A stretch of 64,000 nucleotides of DNA from an uncultured Gammaproteobacteria bacterium (GTDB taxonomy: Bacteria; Pseudomonadota; Gammaproteobacteria; Arenicellales; JAANXG01). Positions 9,455-17,731 of this stretch are shown piece after piece; position 1 is the first letter of the stretch; every line of letters begins with the position of its first letter. The position numbers were made by a program, and so were the translations under genes. The DNA is taken from positions 91,081 to 155,080 of the forward strand of contig CAMYKK010000009.1 of the NCBI GenBank assembly GCA_947258975.1. Reading direction: 5' to 3'. The notes beneath the pieces were generated by a model. The model was not told the DNA's origin. It was given only the letters and a program-made list of their open reading frames with translations, and ran no database searches.

Positions 9455-10245
9455 AGGTTCTCGCCAGTTACAGTATCAAGGGCGGGGTCGGCAAGACCGC
9501 TACGGCCGTCAATCTCGGCTACCTCGCAGCCTGCGATGGTGCTCGCGTGCTGGTTTGGGATCTCGACCCCCAGGGTGCAGCCAGCTATTATTTCCGCGTT
9601 AAACCGAAAATCGAAGGCGGAAGCAAACGACTGCTGCGCCGCAAGCGCAGTCTCCTTGAAGTCATCAAGGGCACCGATTATCGAAATTTAGACTTACTTC
9701 CCGCGGACTTTTCCAATCGTCATCTAGAGCTTCTCTTGGATCACGGCAAGAAGCCCAGGCGGGGCCTGCGGTCGGTCATGAGGCCACTTCAAAATCACTA
9801 CGATTACGTATTCATTGACTGCGCTCCAAGTATCTCCTTGGTGTCTGAAAACGTTTTCGATGTCTCAGACGCGCTTTTGGTGCCGACGATTCCCACCACG
9901 CTTTCCCTGCGTACACTCAGTACATTGATCGATTTCCGGCTCAAGCATGGCCTGACGGACGTCCAATTATTGCCCTTCTTCTCAATGGTTGATCGGCGTA
10001 AAAGCCTGCATCGACTGATCGTCGAGCGTCCTCCCAAAAAGCTATCCCTCGCGATCAAGACGTTTATCCCATTCGCCAGTGAGGTGGAAAAAATGGGCGT
10101 GCGCCGTGCCCCATTGACCACCTATGCCGCCCACAGCCGTGCCGCGGTTGCCTTTGAGCAACTGTGGACAGAGGTGAAATCATGCCTGGCCAAGCACCAC
10201 GAGACATCCCGATGGGCCGCGAAATCGAACGAAAATTTCTCGTAA
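9451..10245 (+). CDS. ParA/MinD-family partition ATPase
   Basis: The 264-residue protein has the deviant Walker A motif KGGVGKT at residues 10-16, the switch motif VWDLDPQG near residue 36-43, and a Walker B region YVFIDCAPSISL. A basic C-terminal half could bind DNA nonspecifically. ParA proteins form ATP-dependent gradients on the nucleoid that move a cargo. There is no parB or centromere-like repeat nearby, so this is an orphan ParA. It lies between and overlaps a CHAD gene and a CYTH gene, which points to a polyphosphate-related cargo, not a chromosome or plasmid. Confidence 0.9.
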   Translation: MKVLASYSIKGGVGKTATAVNLGYLAACDGARVLVWDLDPQGAASYYFRVKPKIEGGSKRLLRRKRSLLEVIKGTDYRNLDLLPADFSNRHLELLLDHGKKPRRGLRSVMRPLQNHYDYVFIDCAPSISLVSENVFDVSDALLVPTIPTTLSLRTLSTLIDFRLKHGLTDVQLLPFFSMVDRRKSLHRLIVERPPKKLSLAIKTFIPFASEVEKMGVRRAPLTTYAAHSRAAVAFEQLWTEVKSCLAKHHETSRWAAKSNENFS

Positions 10246-10703
10246 ACAGCGACCACTGGCGATCACCCGCAACTACCGGGGTCGTTTTTCGGCAAGGTTA
10301 TTTATCATTGGACCCTCACAGGTCGGTACGAGTGAGACTCGCCGGGGAGACGGGATCGTTGAACATCAAGGGAAAGATATCAGTGTTGTCGCGGCACGAG
10401 TTTGAGTACACCATTTCGGCCAAGGATGCGCATGAGCTTTTGGACACACTATGTATACAACCGCTTATTGTGAAAACCAGGTATCGGTTGACGCACAGCG
10501 GACGCATATGGGAAATCGATGAATTTTCCGGTGACAATGCCGGTCTCATCATCGCGGAGGTCGAGATTGAGTCCGAGGATCAACGCTTTGATACGCCAGA
10601 ATGGCTCGGAAAAGAAGTCAGCGACGATCCACGTTATCTCAACATCAACTTGGTTAAAAGACCGTATTCGCGATGGCCGCAACGGGAACTGCGCAGGAGC
10701 TGA
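10182..10703 (+). CDS. CYTH domain protein (triphosphate tunnel metalloenzyme)
   Basis: The start at 10182 is preceded by AGAGGTG at good spacing and overlaps parA by 64 bases; an alternative ATG at 10212 puts the family signature EIERKFLV directly at the N-terminus. The compact ~160-residue product shows further CYTH features: FRQGYLSLDP, SVRVRLAG, LNIKGKIS, EIDEFSG and the acidic IIAEVEIES strand. In characterised relatives these Glu, Arg and Lys residues line a tunnel that binds metal and a triphosphate. Closest characterised bacterial relatives of this size hydrolyse inorganic tripolyphosphate; a class IV adenylate cyclase is possible but less likely at this length. It is the third gene of the CHAD-parA-CYTH unit. 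Confidence 0.88.
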   Translation: MPGQAPRDIPMGREIERKFLVNSDHWRSPATTGVVFRQGYLSLDPHRSVRVRLAGETGSLNIKGKISVLSRHEFEYTISAKDAHELLDTLCIQPLIVKTRYRLTHSGRIWEIDEFSGDNAGLIIAEVEIESEDQRFDTPEWLGKEVSDDPRYLNINLVKRPYSRWPQRELRRS

Positions 10704-10769
10704 TCATGCACAGATCGGCGGGCGGGCGGAGTTGAAATCCAACTAATTGATTCCACGGAATAGTCGAGC

Positions 10770-12188
10770 ATGCGCGAAACGAAAATCAGAGCACTCGATG
10801 CGACCACGTCCACGGCCGCTTTAGCGGAGACCTTTCTCGACCGGGATCCCGGCCAATTCGATCACCTCGAATCACTGATTGATGCCAATAACAAGAGCGC
10901 GGTGCTCGATATCGTCAGCGATTGGCATCCTGGCGATATCGTTGACCTGCTGATTCGTCTACCGTTCGGCCTTGCTCAACGCGTCTATGACTGGCTGCCG
11001 GTACCTGCCGCGGGACGTGCCCTCGCCGAGATGAAACCGGCATTCTTGGCGACCTTGTTGGGCGGCATTCCGCTACCGCATATCGTCGCCCTGGTGGACG
11101 TGCTGGAAACCGACGATGCCACCGATGTCGTAGCTCATCTGCCCAGAGAACTGGCGCGAAAGGTATTACGCGGCCTGGAAGACGAAATCGAGGTCAAGGA
11201 GTTGTTGAGCCATGAAGCCGACACCGCCGGCGGCATTATGTCCGCGCGTTATATTGCGGTATTGGTGGGTGCGACCGTGGCACAAGCGACGGAGCAGGTT
11301 CGCGCCCACGCCGACCTGCTCGAAGAGATCTTTGCGGTTTTCGTCACCGATGAAACCGGCCATCTTGTAGGAGCGGTCAACCTCAAGACGCTCTTGCTGT
11401 CCTCTGCCAGCGCAAAGATAGCGGATATCATGGATACCGAAGTGTTATCCGTGCAAGCCGAGCTTGATCAGGAACAAGCGGCACGCCTTATGGAACGCTA
11501 TGACCTGGTTGCGCTGCCGGTGGTGGATGGCGAAAGCCGTCTGGTCGGCTGCATCACCATCGATGACGCGGTGGATGTCCTGCGCGAAGAGGCCGAGGAA
11601 GATATCAGCCGGATCAGTGGTGCGCCAAGCCAAGAAGTTCCGAACCTGCCGCTTTTTCTCATGGCCGCCGGCCGCCTGCCGTGGCTGCTGGCTGGTTTGC
11701 TGGGCGCTGCATTATCGGGCGTGGTAGTCGGCTCATTCGAGAGCGCGTTACAACAAGCGGTGATATTGGCAAGCTTGATCCCGGTGGTAATGGCGATGGC
11801 CGGTAATGCGGGTATTCAAAGCGCCGCAGTTGCGGTGCAGGGACTGGCGTCAGGCGGCGCATGGCCGGGCGGCATTGGACGTCGGCTACTGCGTGAGTTG
11901 CTGGTAGCGTTGCTGAACGGCGCCGCCGTAGCCCTGCTGATGACCGGGATCGTCCTGGTAATATCCACGGTGATCCCTTTACGCGCGCCACTAGACCTGG
12001 CGCTAACCGCCGGCTTATCACTGGTGATCGTGATCTTTCTTGCCGGAACGATCGGTGCGGTAACGCCGATAGTACTGGACCGGCTCGGCATCGACCCGGC
12101 GCTGGCCACCGGACCCGTGATCACAACCAGCAACGACGTTCTGGGCGTGCTGGTGTTCTTTTCGGTCGCAACGCTGTTGTACGTCTGA
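10770..12188 (+). CDS. mgtE: MgtE magnesium transporter
   Basis: The 472-residue protein has the full MgtE order: an N-terminal helical Mg2+-sensing domain (about 1-130), two CBS domains (about 140-260, with SHEADTAGGIMSARYIAV at the junction and MDTEVLSVQAELD in the second), the connecting helix, and five hydrophobic segments from about residue 285. The channel domain carries MAGNAGIQSAAVAVQGLA, which matches the conserved pore helix of MgtE. It imports Mg2+ (and Co2+) across the inner membrane and closes when cytoplasmic Mg2+ is high. It lies 66 bases after the CYTH gene; polyphosphate chelates Mg2+, so linkage with the preceding operon is sensible. Confidence 0.95.
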   Translation: MRETKIRALDATTSTAALAETFLDRDPGQFDHLESLIDANNKSAVLDIVSDWHPGDIVDLLIRLPFGLAQRVYDWLPVPAAGRALAEMKPAFLATLLGGIPLPHIVALVDVLETDDATDVVAHLPRELARKVLRGLEDEIEVKELLSHEADTAGGIMSARYIAVLVGATVAQATEQVRAHADLLEEIFAVFVTDETGHLVGAVNLKTLLLSSASAKIADIMDTEVLSVQAELDQEQAARLMERYDLVALPVVDGESRLVGCITIDDAVDVLREEAEEDISRISGAPSQEVPNLPLFLMAAGRLPWLLAGLLGAALSGVVVGSFESALQQAVILASLIPVVMAMAGNAGIQSAAVAVQGLASGGAWPGGIGRRLLRELLVALLNGAAVALLMTGIVLVISTVIPLRAPLDLALTAGLSLVIVIFLAGTIGAVTPIVLDRLGIDPALATGPVITTSNDVLGVLVFFSVATLLYV

Positions 12189-12199
12189 GTCGCCAGTCC

Positions 12200-12478
12200 A
12201 TGTACCGCAAAAAACTGAGGGATTTGTTACTGCAGCAGCCGCTCTCGATCCGCCACATCGCAGAACTCATGGAAATACCTATTCGTGATGTTGCGAGCGA
12301 CGTCGAGCACTTATCCAAGAGCCTGAAACGCACGGAATATACCCTTAAGATCGAACCCGCCCAATGCCGTAAATGCGGATTCAGGTTTCGTAAAAACAAG
12401 ATGACCAAACCCGGAAAATGTCCACGTTGTCAGGGAACCTGGATACATCACCCCTTACTGCACATTGATCCTCGATAA
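12200..12478 (+). CDS. HTH / zinc-ribbon predicted transcription regulator
   Basis: The 92-residue product has an N-terminal winged-helix-like segment (LSIRHIAELMEIPIRDVASDVEHLSKSL) and a C-terminal zinc ribbon with four Cys in CRKCGFRF and CPRCQG. This matches the small family of predicted regulators in which an HTH domain is joined to a zinc ribbon, common in archaea and scattered in bacteria. It begins 11 bases after mgtE and is likely co-transcribed, so it may regulate Mg2+ or polyphosphate genes. No target site is evident. Confidence 0.75.
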   Translation: MYRKKLRDLLLQQPLSIRHIAELMEIPIRDVASDVEHLSKSLKRTEYTLKIEPAQCRKCGFRFRKNKMTKPGKCPRCQGTWIHHPLLHIDPR

Positions 12479-12796
12479 CGGGAATCTTTCGCCAGGACGG
12501 CATCGACCCGGGATGCCGCACGTGATCAGCGTCTGCGCATCGTGGTGAAAATTGAGTGGGTATGGCCGGTTTTGCGCGCGGCCTTTGCGATCGAACCAGC
12601 CTGTTCGAGGAGTGAGGGATTGCGACCATTGGTAATACCTGCGTGCTCGTGCATCAACATGCATGCAATGACAACAAATCGCCTCCATGAAAAACAGCAA
12701 TCTGTTTTCTGCAGTTGCGCGCGCTGTTCACGAGATAACCGATGAGCCGACCAGATGCGGGACAGCAGCGGTTGGCTTTGCGGCCACGTCCACCTT
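12479..12796. other. Intergenic stretch between convergent genes
   Basis: This 318-base gap separates the zinc-ribbon regulator from the convergent dehydrogenase gene. A 48-codon ORF from an ATG at 12687 on the plus strand runs into the dehydrogenase 3' end; it has no recognisable motif and I do not call it. No convincing terminator hairpin with a T-run was seen. Confidence 0.4.
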
Positions 12797-13930
12797 CTAC
12801 ACGAAACCCGGCGCTGACGAAAATACCGAATAACGGCGATAACTCATCGCCCGCTTCACGCGTGTTGCAGCCATTTCCAGCGCCGCCTGGCGTGGCGGGA
12901 TATTGTCAGTTGCCGCCGCGTCCAACACCCGCCGTGTGTTGCGTCGAATCTTGTCCTCGATCATCGGAAACACCATGGCCTCGCCGGCACCTTGATACTC
13001 CATCGCGGCACAGATCACGCCTCCGGCATTTGCGATAAAATCCGGGACACAGACGACACCTTTTTGATGTAAGGTCCGCTCAGCGCCGGCGGTGACCGGA
13101 ATGTTCGCCCCCTGAATCATTAACTTGGCATTCAAGCGGTGCACATTTTCTTCATTGATGACATCCGGACGGGCCGCTGGAATCCAAATATCGCATTCGA
13201 TATCGATCACCGCTTCCGGCGCGAGCCGGGTAGCGCCAGGAAAGTCGGCAACGCTCTTACCCGCTTCCTTGAGTTCCATCAGCGCCGTGATATCCAGGCC
13301 CTTTGGGTCGTGCACCGTGCCGCGTGAATCGGATGCCGCTACCAGCACGGCACCTTTTTCAGTGAGAAATCGAGCCGCATGTTTCCCAACTGCACCGAAT
13401 CCCTGCACCGCCACACGGGCGTCATGCAGCGCCAGATCGCAAAATGACATGGCAACGTCGGCGCATTGGGTCAAGCCCCAACCGGTAGCACCGATTTCAT
13501 CCAAAGGAATACCGCCTACCTCCCGTGGCAAACCCACCGCGCGCCCGATCTCATCCTTTACCCATGCCATACATACCTCGTCGGTGCCCATATCCGGAGC
13601 AAAGATGTAGTCCTCAGCATTGCGCAGTGACGACGCCAGCGCCCGTAATAATTCTTCTTTGTGCGGGCGGGGCATTTTCGGATCCCCAAACACCACTGCT
13701 TTTCCACCGCCATGCGGCAATTCCGCGGCCGCGTTTTTCAATGTCATAGCGCGGGCCAGCCGAAAGCACTCCTCGACACTGACGTCGGGCGCCATTCGCA
13801 CCCCACCCATGGAGGGACCGGCGGCGACGTTATCGATCACCAGGATGCCTTTTAGATTGATTGTCGGCTCGTAGACGTGAACAACCTTGGTGGGACCCAG
13901 ATCATCACCAAAATCAAAGATATCCGACAT
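12797..13930 (-). CDS. Glu/Leu/Phe/Val dehydrogenase
   Basis: The start at 13930 is set by a GGAGG site nine bases upstream, giving 377 residues. Amino-acid dehydrogenase features are clear: GGVRMAPD, the catalytic Lys region LPHGGGKAVVFGDP, the Asp-containing APDMGTDEVCMAW, and the Rossmann motif VQGFGAVGKHAARFL. The enzyme oxidatively deaminates an L-amino acid to the 2-oxo acid with NAD(P)H formation, or runs in reverse. Its length and motif spelling resemble the leucine/branched-chain-like group more than hexameric GDH of about 450 residues, so the exact substrate is open. It is transcribed alone; an ORF extension to 13948 is possible but lacks a ribosome site. Confidence 0.9.
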   Translation of the reverse strand: MSDIFDFGDDLGPTKVVHVYEPTINLKGILVIDNVAAGPSMGGVRMAPDVSVEECFRLARAMTLKNAAAELPHGGGKAVVFGDPKMPRPHKEELLRALASSLRNAEDYIFAPDMGTDEVCMAWVKDEIGRAVGLPREVGGIPLDEIGATGWGLTQCADVAMSFCDLALHDARVAVQGFGAVGKHAARFLTEKGAVLVAASDSRGTVHDPKGLDITALMELKEAGKSVADFPGATRLAPEAVIDIECDIWIPAARPDVINEENVHRLNAKLMIQGANIPVTAGAERTLHQKGVVCVPDFIANAGGVICAAMEYQGAGEAMVFPMIEDKIRRNTRRVLDAAATDNIPPRQAALEMAATRVKRAMSYRRYSVFSSAPGFV

Positions 13931-14107
13931 CGGGCGAATCCTCCACAACTGTGTACACGCAGGTTTGCCCGCTCATCGCAACAAGGCACGCCATACGCGG
14001 GTCGGTAAAGCACCGCGGCAATAACAGATTAATGATTCCGATCAAGTTCCGGATAGGCGACGGAAAATTCGTATCCAAATAGACACCGCCATGATGACGC
14101 GCTACGG

Positions 14108-14614
14108 TCAATCGGCTTCAAACGAGGTGACTATCGCGCCAACCTCGTCAGCGCGAACCGCCGCGCGCAAAGCCCTGTTGAATCGCCGCAAATCACGGGC
14201 GAGCTGGCGCGCAACCAAACGCTGGAAATGCAACGCGATGGGCGCATGTGTGTCGAACAACAATTCGAAAGCACTGTACGGCAAAGACGCGACTTGCACG
14301 GCACCGACCGCAAGCGCCATCGCACCATGTTTTTCATTATTAATCAGAGAAATCAAGCCGAAGATCTCGCCGCCACGTTTTCTGTCAATTATTGCATAAC
14401 CTGCCTTATTCTTCCGCCTTCGTCTGACTTCTATCTCACCCTCGAGAATAAGGTACATTGCATCCGCATGATCTCCCTCGTTCATGAATACATGGCCGTC
14501 CGAAAAAGTATCGACGCGGAACGCCTTCTCGAACGCCGCTAATTCGGATTGACTAAAATCTGCAAATTGCGGAATGGTCTGCAAGAACTGCATCACGGTT
14601 GTCATCTTCTTCAA
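14108..14614 (-). CDS. Cyclic nucleotide-binding domain protein (second of a pair)
   Basis: The 168-residue protein is almost entirely one cNMP-binding (cupin-like) domain: FMNEGDHADAMYLILEGEIEV, then GGEIFGLISLINNEKHGAMALAV in the phosphate-binding cassette position. That cassette lacks the usual GExALl...RAA Arg that contacts the cyclic phosphate, so it may bind another ligand or none. No output domain is present. Its start overlaps the stop of the preceding cNMP gene by 4 bases, so both are made together. Confidence 0.82.
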   Translation of the reverse strand: MKKMTTVMQFLQTIPQFADFSQSELAAFEKAFRVDTFSDGHVFMNEGDHADAMYLILEGEIEVRRRRKNKAGYAIIDRKRGGEIFGLISLINNEKHGAMALAVGAVQVASLPYSAFELLFDTHAPIALHFQRLVARQLARDLRRFNRALRAAVRADEVGAIVTSFEAD

Positions 14615-15150
14615 CCACGCACGCCGGTCAGTTGTCCACCGACTTTCTTTATCCAGTCTCGCTCCGGTGAGGAAACCAGTTGTTCGTTATCGTCGTGGCT
14701 CAACACATCGAGCAACAGCCGGTTGGAGGCGCGCAATCGTGATGCCAGTTCCTTGGAAAACACCTGCAAAATAAGGCTTGCAATCATTGGATGATGCTTT
14801 TCAAGCAGCGCAAACACTTCCGTGGTCAGGGCAAGCACAACACTATCCTCCGCCGCCACCACGGTCGCGCAAGCCGGGCCAGGGTCCATCACTGCAATCT
14901 CACCGACCCAGGCGCCGGGACCCACAGATCCGACGATCAAATCCTGTTGATCGAAATTAAGCACGATGGATAACCGCCCCAACCACACGAAGAACATCTC
15001 GTCAAACGATTCACCGTCCTGAATGAGCCGGTGATTCGCAGATATCGTGCGCGGATCCAAGTACTCGATCAGTACCAGTTGCTGGTCCCCTGACATGTGA
15101 CGGGTGAGTTCAGGGAACCTTTGATGCAGTTGGTCTGGCCTTATATCCAT
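14611..15150 (-). CDS. Cyclic nucleotide-binding domain protein (first of a pair)
   Basis: The 179-residue product carries a cNMP-binding domain with DGESFDEMFFVWLGRLSIVL and a cassette-like GPGAWVGEIAVMDPGPACATVVA; the GE is present but the Arg-Ala pair is CAT. A helical C-terminal part follows (LIASLILQVFSKELASRLRASNRLLLDVLS) and may be a dimer helix. No DNA-binding domain is present, unlike CRP/FNR proteins. It forms an overlapping pair with the next gene; the two are diverged from one another, which suggests an old duplication. Function unknown, probably regulatory. Confidence 0.82.
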   Translation of the reverse strand: MDIRPDQLHQRFPELTRHMSGDQQLVLIEYLDPRTISANHRLIQDGESFDEMFFVWLGRLSIVLNFDQQDLIVGSVGPGAWVGEIAVMDPGPACATVVAAEDSVVLALTTEVFALLEKHHPMIASLILQVFSKELASRLRASNRLLLDVLSHDDNEQLVSSPERDWIKKVGGQLTGVRG

Positions 15151-15435
15151 GTCACGTCTCTTGCATAAGCAATTGATTATTATAATGTAACGCAGCGAAA
15201 ATCCCGGCGTGATGCAGCAAACTAGATTACAGGCGCCAATTTGTTAATGACACAGATCAATACTCCAGCATTGATTCATCAAGTATCCCCGATCCCCGTG
15301 TTGTCAACATAAAAGTAGTTGCGGCAATTCCCTGCCGCCGACGCTGAATGTTACCGTAAACCACACCGAACGCAACGAACCAATAGGGAGAATGCATCTG
15401 GTATCGGTATTATCGAACGCGATGGGGGAACATTG

Positions 15436-16722
15436 TCATCTGCGCAAAATCCGGTCGTAGATACGGCCCCCCACAAATTGGGCCCGATTCCCCAGCGCAC
15501 GACTGATGCGGATTAATTCGTTCCACTTGGCCATGCGCTCACCGCGGGCAAACGATCCCACCTTGATCTGTCCCGCGTTGGTAGCTACCGCAAGATGAGC
15601 AATGAAAGTATCTTCCGTTTCTCCTGAGCGAGCTGAGATGATCGGCAGCCAACCGTTGTTCTTGGTCAATTCGATTGCGGCGATAGTCTCGGACACCGTC
15701 CCGATCTGGTTGGGCTTGATCAACACCGCGTTAGCGGCGTTGGTTTCACGGCCTTTACGGATACGCTGCGAATTGGTGGTGAAAAGGTCGTCACCCACAA
15801 TCTGCACGCGCCCATTCAATCTGTGTGACAATCGCTCCCACCCGGTCCAGTCACTGTCCGCCAACGGGTCCTCAACGGAGATGACCGGATAGCGATGGCA
15901 CCAATCGACGACCAGATCGATGAATTCATCGCTCGTAAAGTGACGGTCTTGCTTGCGAAACCTGTAGTACTCGCCGTCATACAGGTCACTTGCAGCAAAA
16001 TCCAGCGAGATCATGCAATCACGACCGCAGACGTAACCGGCCGCGTCGATTGCATCAACCAAGAAATCGAGCACCGCATCGTTGGTGTCGAACAGCGGCC
16101 AATATCCACCCTCGTCGGCCACACCCACCGCTCGCCCCTGTTGTAGCAACAGGTCACCCGCCGTTCGGTAAACGTCGTAAGTCACCTTGAGCGACTCCTC
16201 GTAACTCGCCGCATTCATTACCACCAGCAAAAAATCCTGGATATCTACTTGCCAATGTGCGTGAGCGCCGCCACCGATGATCTGAATTTCCGGCAACGGC
16301 AGCAATCTGCCTTGACCGACTCCAAGGTAGTCATAAAGCGCCTTCCCCAATGCCTTGCTCCCGGCATCGGCAACCGCGAGGGATACTGCCAACGTCGCGT
16401 TGGCGCCGAGCCGGGATTTGTTTTGCGTCCCATCCAGATCGATCAACCGCGTATCGATGGCTTCTTGGTTACACACATCATTGCCTTTGATAGCCGCGGC
16501 AATTTCACCCTTGATGTGTTCAATCGCGGTAAACACCGACCGACCGCCGAATTGACGTGGGTCTTCATCTCGCAACTCGAGGGCCTCATACTGGCCGGTC
16601 GAGGCTCCCGACGGTACGCGGCCAACACCGGTAAGCCCCGGTTCAACCGCGATCACGCACTCAATCGTGGGGTTTCCCCGAGAGTCGAAGATCTGATAGG
16701 CGTCAACGGTGTGGATCTTCAT
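15436..16722 (-). CDS. eno: Enolase-like protein with altered active site
   Basis: The 428-residue protein is full length for enolase (2-phosphoglycerate to phosphoenolpyruvate). It keeps the SGASTG flexible loop, the DEGG acid, the metal ligands in LDFAAS, VEDP and GDDL, the catalytic Lys in LIKPNQIGT, and the Lys in QIKVGSFARGER. However, the normal SHRSGETED is SARSGETED, which removes the substrate-binding His. The QEFM Glu is Asp (IQDFLLV), and the usual NGGxHADN segment reads IGGGAHAHWQ. It lies 7 bases after an APH-fold kinase gene in an operon with chaC, a setting unlike housekeeping enolase (usually beside pyrG or ftsB). It may be a slow enolase or a paralogue acting on a different phosphorylated acid. 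Confidence 0.82.
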   Translation of the reverse strand: MKIHTVDAYQIFDSRGNPTIECVIAVEPGLTGVGRVPSGASTGQYEALELRDEDPRQFGGRSVFTAIEHIKGEIAAAIKGNDVCNQEAIDTRLIDLDGTQNKSRLGANATLAVSLAVADAGSKALGKALYDYLGVGQGRLLPLPEIQIIGGGAHAHWQVDIQDFLLVVMNAASYEESLKVTYDVYRTAGDLLLQQGRAVGVADEGGYWPLFDTNDAVLDFLVDAIDAAGYVCGRDCMISLDFAASDLYDGEYYRFRKQDRHFTSDEFIDLVVDWCHRYPVISVEDPLADSDWTGWERLSHRLNGRVQIVGDDLFTTNSQRIRKGRETNAANAVLIKPNQIGTVSETIAAIELTKNNGWLPIISARSGETEDTFIAHLAVATNAGQIKVGSFARGERMAKWNELIRISRALGNRAQFVGGRIYDRILRR

Positions 16723-16729
16723 GGATGGT

Positions 16730-17731
16730 CTATTGGATTTGCGATCTCAGCAGATCGCGCCAATCACGGATGCACTCATGCAGACCGTGACTGCGACCGA
16801 GGATCCGCCGTTTCGCGAAATCTCGAATCAGTTTCCGCTTAAGTTCGTCACCCAGATACTCCACCGGAGACTTGCCGTCCACGCGAGCGAGCATCAACAT
16901 CGGCAGTAGCTTTGCGATCCGTTCGTCAATACTATTCGCACGCGCCGCACCCAAGGTCCGCTGATAAACCTTCCAAGCCTCGTCGGCGAGCGACAAAAAC
17001 CCGTTGCAGAGCGGCAGCAGATGAATCGCCTTCAGCATGAAATGATTGAGGAAGAACGCGACATCGAATGCCGGATCTCCGTACCAGGCGGCTTCGCAAT
17101 CCAGAATCACTACGCGATGTGCGCTGACGAGAATATTCTTGGGGCTGAAATCACCGTGCACCAGCGCCACATGGGTCGCCGCAACGCGATCTGCCTCACT
17201 CGTTAATGCCTGCCGAAGGGCTGCATTTCTTTGTGCTGCAGTCAACAGATAGGGGTCGAGCCGCAACGACCAGAATTGATCGGTGGTCTGAAATTTGGCG
17301 GCCACCCTCTCGTTGTGCCAAGATCGCCGGTGCAGCGCTGCCAGAACCGACGCGGCGCGCCGGGCCGTTGCAAGTTTCTGGTGTCCGGAAAGCAGCTGTG
17401 TCTTGTAATTGGAATAGTTTGATCCCAAGTGCTCCATACAAAAATAATTGAGATTGGGATTGTGATGCAGAACCCTGGGCACCGATTCAGGCATGACGCG
17501 CGCCATAAAACACAAGCAATGGTATTCAGTCTGATTGCGTCTGACATCGGCATGCCAATGGTCCTTGACCCGCAACTTTGGTAACGCGCGCTTCAATACG
17601 AACGCCTCGCCGCCTGATTTGATCAATAGCACATCACTAGACACCCCTCCCGCGAGCGCCTCAACAATGGGATGCTTGTCTTCGATTAGGTTTTGATTGC
17701 GCAAATCATCGATAATTATCGCGTCAAGCAC
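16730..17731 (-). CDS. APH-fold small-molecule kinase (aminoglycoside phosphotransferase family)
   Basis: The 333-residue protein starts at a GTG with GGCGGAG upstream and overlaps chaC by 8 bases. Kinase motifs of the APH/choline kinase family are intact: ATP-binding Lys in AFVLKRALPKL, the Brenner motif LVHGDFSPKNILV, and the metal-binding ILDCEAAWYGDPAFDVAFF. These enzymes phosphorylate hydroxyl groups of small molecules such as choline, homoserine, methylthioribose or sugars. The substrate cannot be read from the sequence. Its position before an enolase-like gene suggests that its phosphorylated product, or a derivative, is the substrate of that enzyme. A resistance role is unlikely. Confidence 0.86.
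   Translation of the reverse strand: MLDAIIIDDLRNQNLIEDKHPIVEALAGGVSSDVLLIKSGGEAFVLKRALPKLRVKDHWHADVRRNQTEYHCLCFMARVMPESVPRVLHHNPNLNYFCMEHLGSNYSNYKTQLLSGHQKLATARRAASVLAALHRRSWHNERVAAKFQTTDQFWSLRLDPYLLTAAQRNAALRQALTSEADRVAATHVALVHGDFSPKNILVSAHRVVILDCEAAWYGDPAFDVAFFLNHFMLKAIHLLPLCNGFLSLADEAWKVYQRTLGAARANSIDERIAKLLPMLMLARVDGKSPVEYLGDELKRKLIRDFAKRRILGRSHGLHECIRDWRDLLRSQIQ

Noticed and set aside
9451..10245. ParA as part of a plasmid or chromosome partition locus
   Set aside because: No parB, no clustered parS-like repeats and no replication genes are nearby.
12687..12833. A 48-codon plus-strand ORF beginning at ATG 12687
   Set aside because: It runs into the 3' end of the dehydrogenase gene in antisense, has no recognised motif and no clear ribosome site.
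15270..15290. TTGATTCATCAA at 15273-15284 as an FNR-type site
   Set aside because: The half-sites are 2 bases apart instead of 4, so it does not fit the FNR/ANR box.
16730..17731. APH-fold kinase as an antibiotic resistance gene
   Set aside because: It lies in a metabolic operon, and the APH fold includes many kinases of primary metabolism.
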